Below, one piece after another: positions 27,725 to 34,133 of a DNA stretch of 34,133 nucleotides. Source of the stretch: Pseudomonadota bacterium (GTDB lineage Bacteria > Myxococcota_A > UBA9042 > GCA-2863065). The position numbers and the translations under genes are program-made. The stretch lies in the NCBI GenBank assembly GCA_005776585.1, contig SXOX01000116.1, positions 1 to 34,133 on the forward strand, given 5' to 3'. Position 1 is the stretch's first letter. The number at the start of each line of letters is the position of its first letter. The notes under the pieces are model-generated. The model searched no databases. It saw only the letters and a list, made by a program, of their open reading frames with translations, and was not told where the DNA came from.

Positions 27725-30700
27725 GCCGACACCGGACTCGCCCAGCACGAGCACCGAGATGTCCTTGTCGGCCACCTTGTCGATCGCGCGCAGCACGCCG
27801 CGCATCCCCGTGCTCCGGTGCACGATGCGGTCGTAGGTGTACCGCAGCTCCGACTCCGTGCGGGACTGCTCGAGCGCGTCCCGCAGGGCCGTCACCTCGT
27901 CGTGGTGCGACTCCATGGCCCGCGCGTGCTCCGTCCGCGCCGTGTCCAAGGCCGCTCGGAACTCACCCGCCAGCTCGCGGTGGAGCCGCGCGTCGGCCGC
28001 GAGCGCGATGATCCCCAAGGCGGCCTCGATGCGTCGCGCGAAGGCCTCCGGTGCCTCCGGCGGTGTGCCGCGGAAACGGACGAGCGCGACGATGGTGGCG
28101 TCACCGACGGCGGCGTCCACGAGCCGCGTGCCGAACAGCTCAAGCGTCCCGCCGGCGCCCCGCCCGATGTACGGCGAACGCCGCTCAGCGACGCGACCCG
28201 CGAGGTCGCCGAAGCGGCTCGTGTCGGCGACATCGCCGCCAACGCGCGCCAGCACCCGCGTCTCTGGCCCCGCCGGCGCCGCGAGCCCCACGCCGATGAG
28301 CCAGACCGCCTCTGCCGCCGAGACCTGGCGCAGCGCGTCCGCCCACCGGTCGAAGCCGGCTGCAGGGCTCGCCGCGGCAGCGTCGACGAGTCGATGCACC
28401 GCGGCGCGCGCGGCGCTCGCGGAGCCCCACGTGGGGCTAGGCGTCGATGCGGACGGCGTGGTCTCGTGGCGAGCCAGGGCGGCGATCACTTCCTCTCCTT
28501 CCGGGTCGTGCGACTCGGGTGCGCTCACGGGACCAAGCAACGATCGTGCCGACTCGCTCGTGCTCCCCAAGCCCGGCTCGAGACCCATCGCACGGGCGGC
28601 CGCCGTAGGCGACGGTAAGGCCTCCGAGGAGACGAGGCCGCGGGCGAGAAGCTCCGAGCGCGCATCGATGCGGAGGGAGAGCGTCCGCTCGGCACACGCC
28701 GCGACGCGCGCACGCGCCACGGCGTCGCCGAGGCACGCAGCGGCCTCGCTCAGGAGCACCACCACGCGCTCGCAGCCCGCCCATAGCACCGTCGGGAGCC
28801 CCGAGAGTGCCGCATCGAGCGCCTCGCGTGCCTCGCCCAGTTCCCCTGCCGCGGCCGCGAGCGCGGCGCGGGCCGCCAGCAGTGGCACGCGCTCCACGTC
28901 CGGTGCGTCGGTCGGCAGCGTGCTCAGGATCTCGGCGAGTCGGGCAAGGCGTGGCGCGTCCTCCGTTCGGGGCCGCGCCGCCGCGGCGAGCCAGAGGGCC
29001 TCACGTCGGGCCGGCTCCAGGCCGCGCGCGTCCGCGAGCGCGAGCGCCGCCTCGATCGCGCTCAACGCGTCTGCCGTGCGGCCTTCTGCCATCGCGAGGC
29101 GTGCCGTGCACAGCGTGGCGTCGACGCGGACCGCGTCGGAGGTCGTCGCGATCGCTGCGAGCCCCGCGTGGAGCGCCGCAGCGGGCGTGGTCAGGCCGAC
29201 GTCGAGCCAGACGAGCAAGGCCGCCATGGAGCTCGTGGCCTGTCCGCGCCGGTCGCCGAGGTCAGTCGCCAATGCCTTGGCCGCCAGCGCGCGCTCCAAT
29301 GAGGCCGCCAGCCGCAGGCCCGCCCGCTCTGCCAGCGCGCGATTGCTCTCGGCGATGCGCTCTCCACGCCGATCGCCGGTCTTGCGCTTGGCCTCCACCG
29401 CGCGCGCATACGCCGCCTCGGCGGCCTCCAAGTCGCCGTTCTGAATCCAGAGGTTGCCGAGGTTGTTGGCGACCTTGCCCAGCGCGTGCAGATCTCCGAG
29501 CCGCTCGGCCAGACGCGCGGCGCGCTCGAGACCCTCGGCCGCCTCGCGCAAAGAGCCGATCTGAGCGAGCGACGTCCCACGCAGCAGATTCAGCTCGAGC
29601 TGGAGCCGCTCCGGCGCGACCACGAGCGCGGAGAGGCGCTCGGCATCGCGCACGATCGCCTGCACCTCGTCATAGCGGCCGCGGTGCAGCGCGGCGCGGC
29701 CCTCGACCACCGCCCGTCGCAGCGCGACGTCGGCGGTGCCAATGCGACTGGCCGTGCTCCGAACGAGCTCGAGGGCGGCCTCGAGCGTCGTGACGTCGCC
29801 CGCCACGTCCGCGCACCGGAGCGCCCGCTCGGCGAGGTCCATCGCCGCACGCGCCTGGCCCTTGTCCGCCGCGAGCAGCGCCGCAGCCTCGGCGTAGAGG
29901 ACTCCCGCGAGGGCCGGGTGATACGCCTGCTCGTTGGCGGTCGCCGCGGCGCTCAGCGCCTGTGCGGCGAGGGCGGTCTCCCCGAGCACGGCCAAGGCGT
30001 GCCCCAGGTGCTCCTGCCGTACTGCGGTCGGCGTCATCCGCTCGAGCGCGCGGACGATCAGGCGCAGGCGCTCCGACGGCAGCGTCGGGGTGCCCAGGCG
30101 GCGGAGCAGGCCCGGCGCGATCGTGGCGCCGTCCGCGGCTCCCGACAGCGTGACGAGCCCCGCCGAGGCCAGCCGTACCAGGGCGGCCCGGGGCGTACTG
30201 TCGAGCGCGAGCTCGAGATCGGCGTGCTCCGCCGCGCCGCCGAGCAGGGCGAGCGTCTCGAGCACGCCGCGATCGTCTGCCGAGGTCGCCCGCAGGAGTC
30301 GCTCCCAGAGGCCGTCGAGCGCGGGCGCGTCGATGCCTACGATGTCGACCCCTTCGACCCACGTGAAGCCATTCTGGAAGGGGACGAGCGCTCCTGCGTC
30401 GAGCAGCGAGTCGAGCACCGCGGCCAACGCCCACGGGCCCGCCGCTGCGCGCTGCTGAAGGACGGCCTCGACCTCGGCTCCGGGGGTCGGATCGACGTGC
30501 ACGATCGCCAGCCAATCGCGCACAGCCTCCGCCGTGGGCGCCGAGGCCTCGCTGAGGTCGAGCTGCGCGTGGAGCGGTCCCAGGTCCGCCACGAGCTCCG
30601 CTCCTCCCGCGAGGACGACCCCGGGCAAGGCGCCGGCCTCGATGGCGCGCGTCAGGACGTGACGGTCGGGCCATGGCAGCGCACTGAAGCGCGGCACGAG

Positions 30701-31819
30701 CACCACGGGCACGCGGCCCGCCTCGCGCAGCGTGGTGAGCGAGCGGTACGCGAGCGCCTCCAGTGCGTCCCGTAGTCCGTCGGGGCCTTTCGGCAGTTCG
30801 AAGGGCTGTGCGGCCAGCGGCGCGATGCACGCGAGCAGACGGCGCCACGTGGTCAACGGCGCGTCGGTCGGCGCGGGCGAGGGCACCAGCAGCACGCCAT
30901 GGGTCGCCTCCGACTCGATCCGGGCCTGCACGAGCGTCAGAAAGGCGGTCGCCTCGTCGTCGGAGCCAAGAGTGACCGCCTGGCCGCGCCCGGTCAGGAC
31001 GCCTGCGACGACCCGCGAGAGCAGCGCGTCGCCCAAGAGCCGCTCGGTGCCTCGCGCGGTCCGAAATCGCGGCCGCGGTGCGGGGAGCGGGAGCCGGCTG
31101 CGCGCGTCGAGGCCGTCGGCGGGCCGGTCCTGCGGATCGACCTGCAGGAGCGACTCGACGAGCACGTGCGCGGCGGCCACGAGCCCACCTGCCTCCGAGG
31201 GGCCGCGGGCCCAGGACTCGAAGCAGCGGCCCAGCGCGAACAAGTCCGACCGCGGCGTCGCTGGCGCATTGGGTACGAGCAGCTCCGGCGCCAGGTAGCG
31301 CCGCGTGCCGCCCGCGGACGCCGTGGTCGCTGGCCGGGCGAGGCCGAAGTCGATGAGCACCGGCCAAGGCGTGCGGTCGCCGGCGCCCAGGCGCGCGAGC
31401 ATGATGTTCTGCGGCTTGACGTCGCCGTGCACGAGGCGCTCGCGGTGCAGCCACCCGAGCGTCTCGAGTAGCTGCGCGAGGACGGCCGCCACCTGCGCGT
31501 CCGGCGGCCCGCTCAGGAGCCAGCGATCGAGGCGTGGACCGTCCACGAGGTCCATGGTGTAGTAGAGCGCCTCGTCGGAGCCGCCCGCGTCGTGGACGTG
31601 CACGACGCCCGGATGATCGATGGACCGCAAGACTGCGAGCTCATTGCGCAGGTGCGGCGCGGCCGCGTGGCCGACCGTGACGTGCTTCAGCGCGACCTCC
31701 CGGTCGAGCAGACGGTCATGTACGGCGACGACGGTGCCCATGCCTCCGTGCCCGAGGGCTCGGCGGGGCTCATAGCGGCGCTCCAGGGATCGCGGCAGGT
31801 CGGCGAGGTTCGAGCTCAT
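27722..31819 (-). CDS. Ser/Thr protein kinase with ATPase-like, TPR and GAF regions, truncated at the sigma-54 Walker A motif
   Basis: A 1365-residue product as read. The kinase domain (~16-290) has a glycine loop LGHGGMGTVVAV, Lys45, Glu60, HGDVKPQN with Asp133, Lys135 and Asn138, DFG at 157-159 and GTRRYLAPELL. It looks active, but the usual HRD is HGD. Next comes a PknK-like middle: a degenerate AAA-type ATPase region (~310-600) and many TPR-like helices (e.g. GKVANNLGNLWIQNGDLEAA), then a GAF-like sensor (~1180-1290), a coiled coil, and the start of a sigma-54 AAA+ domain ending LVLGESGVG before TAG. With the continuation to 26801 the full protein would have 1672 residues: a one-polypeptide path from signal to transcription. 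ATG 31819 gives MSSNLADL directly before the kinase; ATG 31846 is possible. It is divergent from the 31989 lipoprotein gene. Confidence 0.88.
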   Translation of the reverse strand: MSSNLADLPRSLERRYEPRRALGHGGMGTVVAVHDRLLDREVALKHVTVGHAAAPHLRNELAVLRSIDHPGVVHVHDAGGSDEALYYTMDLVDGPRLDRWLLSGPPDAQVAAVLAQLLETLGWLHRERLVHGDVKPQNIMLARLGAGDRTPWPVLIDFGLARPATTASAGGTRRYLAPELLVPNAPATPRSDLFALGRCFESWARGPSEAGGLVAAAHVLVESLLQVDPQDRPADGLDARSRLPLPAPRPRFRTARGTERLLGDALLSRVVAGVLTGRGQAVTLGSDDEATAFLTLVQARIESEATHGVLLVPSPAPTDAPLTTWRRLLACIAPLAAQPFELPKGPDGLRDALEALAYRSLTTLREAGRVPVVLVPRFSALPWPDRHVLTRAIEAGALPGVVLAGGAELVADLGPLHAQLDLSEASAPTAEAVRDWLAIVHVDPTPGAEVEAVLQQRAAAGPWALAAVLDSLLDAGALVPFQNGFTWVEGVDIVGIDAPALDGLWERLLRATSADDRGVLETLALLGGAAEHADLELALDSTPRAALVRLASAGLVTLSGAADGATIAPGLLRRLGTPTLPSERLRLIVRALERMTPTAVRQEHLGHALAVLGETALAAQALSAAATANEQAYHPALAGVLYAEAAALLAADKGQARAAMDLAERALRCADVAGDVTTLEAALELVRSTASRIGTADVALRRAVVEGRAALHRGRYDEVQAIVRDAERLSALVVAPERLQLELNLLRGTSLAQIGSLREAAEGLERAARLAERLGDLHALGKVANNLGNLWIQNGDLEAAEAAYARAVEAKRKTGDRRGERIAESNRALAERAGLRLAASLERALAAKALATDLGDRRGQATSSMAALLVWLDVGLTTPAAALHAGLAAIATTSDAVRVDATLCTARLAMAEGRTADALSAIEAALALADARGLEPARREALWLAAAARPRTEDAPRLARLAEILSTLPTDAPDVERVPLLAARAALAAAAGELGEAREALDAALSGLPTVLWAGCERVVVLLSEAAACLGDAVARARVAACAERTLSLRIDARSELLARGLVSSEALPSPTAAARAMGLEPGLGSTSESARSLLGPVSAPESHDPEGEEVIAALARHETTPSASTPSPTWGSASAARAAVHRLVDAAAASPAAGFDRWADALRQVSAAEAVWLIGVGLAAPAGPETRVLARVGGDVADTSRFGDLAGRVAERRSPYIGRGAGGTLELFGTRLVDAAVGDATIVALVRFRGTPPEAPEAFARRIEAALGIIALAADARLHRELAGEFRAALDTARTEHARAMESHHDEVTALRDALEQSRTESELRYTYDRIVHRSTGMRGVLRAIDKVADKDISVLVLGESGVG

Positions 31820-31850
31820 GTAAGTCGAGTTAGCATCCTTACGCATGGGT

Positions 31851-31865
31851 GTAAAGTCACTTTGC
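31851..31865. promoter_or_regulatory. Dyad, candidate upstream activator-binding site
   Basis: GTAAAGTCACTTTGC has perfect 5-base arms (AAAGT-C-ACTTT, 31853-31863) and one mismatch in the outer pairs. It lies about 55 bases upstream of the sigma-54 -24 element and just before the kinase start. Fis-type activator domains bind 13-17 base dyads, so it may be the site of the adjacent sigma-54 activator, though no binding is shown. Confidence 0.4.
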
Positions 31866-31918
31866 TCCGAAAACGCGTCATGGGAGTGGGATACTGGCGA
31901 GTCTGGCGCAATACGGCT

Positions 31919-31934
31919 CGGCACGGCTCTTGCT
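31919..31934 (+). promoter_or_regulatory. Sigma-54 (-24/-12) promoter
   Basis: CGGCACGGCTCTTGCT matches the consensus TGGCACG-N4-TTGCW at every defined position but the first. The invariant GG (31920-31921) and GC (31932-31933) have the required 10-base gap. Transcription would start near 31945, about 44 bases before the ATG at 31989. It lies between that gene and a divergent sigma-54 activator gene, the arrangement expected for a cognate target. Confidence 0.72.
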
Positions 31935-31988
31935 CTAGGTCCAGCCGAATCTGGACGACGCGGCGCGACCGCGGCAAGGAGCTGAATC

Positions 31989-33404
31989 ATGCGAAACGAG
32001 ACTCGGTGGGTGCGGAGTTGGTTGACCAAGGTCGGGAGCGCGGCGGTGACGGGTGCGCTGCTGCTCGCGTGCGGCGGGAGTGGCGGTGGTCAAGGCGTGC
32101 TCCTGCCCGAAGCGGCCTCGCCACAGACGAGCGGCGCGCTCGGCGCGAACGCGGCGCAGGCGAGTACGGTCAACGCCGGTGGCAAGGTCGTCGAAGGGCA
32201 GGGCACCGTCACGGTGCCGAAGTTCACGTTTGCGCCGACGCTCTCGGGTGAGCAGCTCGAGGCGCAGAAGGACGTGTTCCAACCCGTTGCGGTGCACGAG
32301 TGGGGCACCTTCACCTCCGTGCAGGCGTCGGACGGGACCGATCTCGAAGGGCTCCACCACGAAGAGGAGCCGCTGCCGCCGTTCGTGCACGGTCGCGACG
32401 GCATGTGCTTCGGCAACAACAAGTGCATGGAGCACATCCCGCAGGGCGTGACGCAGAAGATGGAGACGCCGGTCATCTACTTCCACGGCAGCGCGACGCG
32501 GCCGCTGTCGGTGCGCGTCGACTTTCCCAAGGGCGTCATCTCGCAGTGGTATCCGCAGGCGGAGAGCTACGGGCCGGCGAAGTACGAGATTGGCGAGCGC
32601 GTCTCGGGCGGCACCATGACCTGGAAGGTCGCGCTGGCTCCCAAAGGCTTTGCGCCACCGAAGGTCTCCTCCGGCGACATCTGGGCGCCCTCTCGCAACG
32701 TCCCCAGCGCGCCGCTCCGCGCTCAAGGTGAGGACGAGAGCTTCATCTTCTACCGCGGCCTGGGCTCGTTCTCCCTTCCGGTCCGCGTGACGAGCTCCAA
32801 GGATGGCTCCGTCACCCTCGCCAACGGCGGCGCGCTTCGCATTCCGGCCGCGTTCCTGCTCAAGGTCGACGAGACGGGCGGCGGCATCGTCTCGCTGGGT
32901 GACGTCTCGGCGAGCGGCAAGGCGGTCGCGCAGGCCAACGTGCCGACCAAGGACATGGACAGCTTCCTGGCGGACGCGAAGCTCCAGATCAAGACCGCGC
33001 TCGTGCAGAGCGGGCTCACCGAGGAGGAGTCGCTCGCCATGGTCGACACGTGGTCGGTGAGCTACTTCCACACGCCCGGCCTGCGCGTGCTCTATGTGCT
33101 CCCGCGCCTGTGGACGGACATCATCTTGCCGATGCACCTCGACTTCGTCCCCACGCAGATCGTCCGCACGTTGATCGGCCGCATCGAGGTCACCACGCAA
33201 GCCGAAGAGAAGGCGCTCCTCACGGTCCTCGAGACCGCCCATGCTCAGGGCGTCATGGATTGGGAGCTCCCGACCATTCCCGAGATTCAGCGCCTCGGCC
33301 GGCACGTCGAGCCCAAGCTCCGCGCCGTTCGCCGGCTCGTGACGGAGCCGAAGCTCGCGATGTGGCTCGACTCGGCCATCCAAGGCTTCGTCCTCGAGAT
33401 GTAA
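31989..33404 (+). CDS. Lipoprotein of the HEWGTF conserved family, unknown function
   Basis: A 471-residue protein with a lipoprotein signal peptide (lipobox LLAC, Cys28) and a low-complexity linker to ~75. The mature domain starts with VHEWGTFTSVQASDGTDL (HEWGTF at 103-108), followed by LPPFVHGRDG, TPVIYFHGS, ISQWYPQAESYGP and a C-terminal half rich in predicted beta strands with WSVSYFHTPGLRVLYVLPR. I know HEWGTF-type proteins as conserved, uncharacterised exported proteins of Myxococcota and Planctomycetes; I cannot assign an activity. ATG 31989 has AAGGAG seven bases upstream. A near-consensus sigma-54 promoter lies ~55 bases upstream, so expression should depend on an enhancer-binding protein, most likely the divergently encoded one. 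Confidence 0.85.
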   Translation: MRNETRWVRSWLTKVGSAAVTGALLLACGGSGGGQGVLLPEAASPQTSGALGANAAQASTVNAGGKVVEGQGTVTVPKFTFAPTLSGEQLEAQKDVFQPVAVHEWGTFTSVQASDGTDLEGLHHEEEPLPPFVHGRDGMCFGNNKCMEHIPQGVTQKMETPVIYFHGSATRPLSVRVDFPKGVISQWYPQAESYGPAKYEIGERVSGGTMTWKVALAPKGFAPPKVSSGDIWAPSRNVPSAPLRAQGEDESFIFYRGLGSFSLPVRVTSSKDGSVTLANGGALRIPAAFLLKVDETGGGIVSLGDVSASGKAVAQANVPTKDMDSFLADAKLQIKTALVQSGLTEEESLAMVDTWSVSYFHTPGLRVLYVLPRLWTDIILPMHLDFVPTQIVRTLIGRIEVTTQAEEKALLTVLETAHAQGVMDWELPTIPEIQRLGRHVEPKLRAVRRLVTEPKLAMWLDSAIQGFVLEM

Positions 33405-33642
33405 GCCTCGATCGGCGCGCTCGCGACGACGGGCGGTGCGCGCGATCCGCAACGAGCCCCCCCGCCCTGGGTCGTCGCGGCTTCTGAGCTTCCGCTCCTT
33501 CGCGTCATCGACCTGCGCATGACTGGGTCACTTCCCCCGATCCCGCGATAGCGTCTCCAAGGAGCTGACGCCGCCGGCGCGGGTCCCCAAACGTTAGTGA
33601 AGTACATGGAATTGGTGCCCCGGTTCGTGTGTTTATGGTCGC
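33405..33642. other. Spacer before the transposase remnant
   Basis: No gene is seen. The spacer holds the second copy (33535-33558) of a 24-base motif also found at 20834-20857, and a short CGCCGGCG palindrome. The left end of the transposon remnant may lie here, but I cannot place an inverted repeat because the other end is missing. Confidence 0.35.
33535..33558 (+). repeat. 24-base motif, copy 2
   Basis: The partner of 20834-20857 (21 of 24 positions equal). It lies about 85 bases before the transposase remnant, so it could belong to a transposon end or to a dispersed intergenic repeat of the genome. Confidence 0.3.
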
Positions 33643-34041
33643 ATGAAGCGACGATCGATGGACGCAAGGGCTGCTGGCAAACCGCTGGCGTTTGATTGCG
33701 AGTCGAGCCGAGGCATGGACGGCGTCACGTCCGTCGGTGGACTGCCCTTGGTTCTCGAGACCATGCGAGCGGCCGGGGTGAGCGAGTCGGTCGACGAGGA
33801 GGCCCGTGCGGGGAGGCGCCGGGGTCGTTCGGGGTACACCGAGGCGGAGCTGGTCGAGGCGTTCGCGCTGATGCTCGCGGCGGGAGGTGAATGCTTCGAG
33901 GACATGACGCAGGTGGGGTCGGACAAGCGCTGCTGGAGCTGCTCGGCAAGGCGTCGTGGCCATCGCCTGACGCTGCACGTCAATTCCTGCTTGCGTTTCA
34001 CGACGCCGTGGCGCTCGCGGCGGCCACACTGTTGGATAAAT
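33643..34041 (+). pseudogene. Transposase remnant, IS1380-like N-terminal part, frameshifted and truncated
   Basis: From ATG 33643 the frame reads VGGLPLVLETMRAAGVSES, GYTEAELVEAFALMLAAGGE and CFEDMTQVGSD. After 33924 the homologous sequence continues in another frame as ALLELLGK, then WPSPDAARQFLLAFHDA, until TAG at 34039-34041. One missing C in GAC(C)AAGCG would restore a single frame. The pattern GG(D/E)C-x-x-D, then a leucine-rich LLG segment, PSPxxAR and FHD is the N-terminal region I associate with IS1380-type DDE transposases. The catalytic DDE region is absent, because the sequence changes into AT-rich foreign-looking DNA at ~34030. The element cannot be mobile by itself. Family assignment is from memory of the motif order. 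Confidence 0.6.
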
Positions 34042-34131
34042 AGGAACACTGACTCCACCAGCTTGTTGAATTGCAAAATCTGCAAAGTTCCATTCAGGGC
34101 GGTTATTTGCGATAATGGCAATTTTATCTTC
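34027..34131 (-). CDS. Fragment of a long-chain acyl-CoA synthetase (AMP-binding) gene, AT-rich
   Basis: Read on the minus strand from the window end, 35 codons give a peptide with NNRPEWNFADF and GGVSVPIYPTV. These match the N-terminal region of long-chain fatty acid-CoA ligases (the usual pattern is ExRPEWxxxDxAxxxxGxVxVPIYPT). Similarity stops at ~34027, exactly where the GC-rich transposase remnant takes over. Codon use (AAA, ATT, AAT, TTT, CAA) differs sharply from every other gene here and recalls AT-rich bacteria such as Bacteroidota. The 5' part lies beyond the window. The fragment has no proper end, so it is either a broken foreign gene or a chimeric join. Confidence 0.7.
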
Positions 34132-34133
34132 AC

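Overview
The window is very GC-rich DNA, apart from its last ~100 bases. The gene repertoire points to a predatory- or social-type bacterium of the Myxococcota (former Deltaproteobacteria, Polyangia-like). It carries several large lipoproteins built from Cys-rich 'C-D-x-x-x-x-C-T' repeats, a MopE-like CDGIDNDCDG motif, a C-terminal Cys/hydrophobic/Arg tail like a MYXO-CTERM sorting signal, a Ser/Thr kinase fused to a sigma-54 activator, and an orphan spoVR. The assignment rests on recognised families and composition only. I see no rRNA, tRNA or CRISPR array.

Layout, plus-strand left half: the 3' end of an unidentified gene (2-472); spoVR (520-2007) translationally coupled to a small zinc-ribbon-like protein (2004-2231) and closely followed by a PLP-dependent cysteine-synthase-like enzyme (2242-3180); a 1442-residue lipoprotein of Ig/PKD-like repeats, Cys-rich repeats and a non-catalytic sulfatase-modifying-factor domain (3213-7541); then addB (7546-10566), addA (10563-13826) and a GT4-type glycosyltransferase (13823-14962), joined by GTGA start/stop overlaps.

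Minus-strand centre: a small protein (17319-17528), a pyroglutamyl peptidase (16705-17322) and a secreted M23 peptidase (14948-16708) form one overlapping operon, which meets the glycosyltransferase tail to tail with a 15-base overlap. Beyond it lie a Cys-rich lipoprotein (17808-18656), a MATE efflux pump (19225-20562) and a 1378-residue Cys-repeat lipoprotein with a fibrinogen-like C-terminus (21082-25218). Two gene-free stretches of more than 500 bases flank the MATE gene.

Right part: a regulatory unit. A protein kinase/TPR/GAF gene (27722-31819, minus) is in frame with the rest of a sigma-54 AAA+ activator (26801-27721), but a TAG codon stands exactly where the Walker A lysine should be. 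A propeller-like lipoprotein (25495-26766) follows on the same strand. Divergently, a lipoprotein with an HEWGTF motif (31989-33404) is preceded by a near-consensus sigma-54 promoter (31919-31934) and an upstream dyad (31851-31865). The simplest reading is a sensor kinase/enhancer-binding protein that drives the divergent lipoprotein gene and is now broken, or apparently broken, by one base change.

The right end (33643-34133) holds a frameshifted, truncated transposase remnant. It is abutted by an AT-rich fragment of an acyl-CoA synthetase gene of quite different composition, which is either a chimeric assembly join or foreign DNA.
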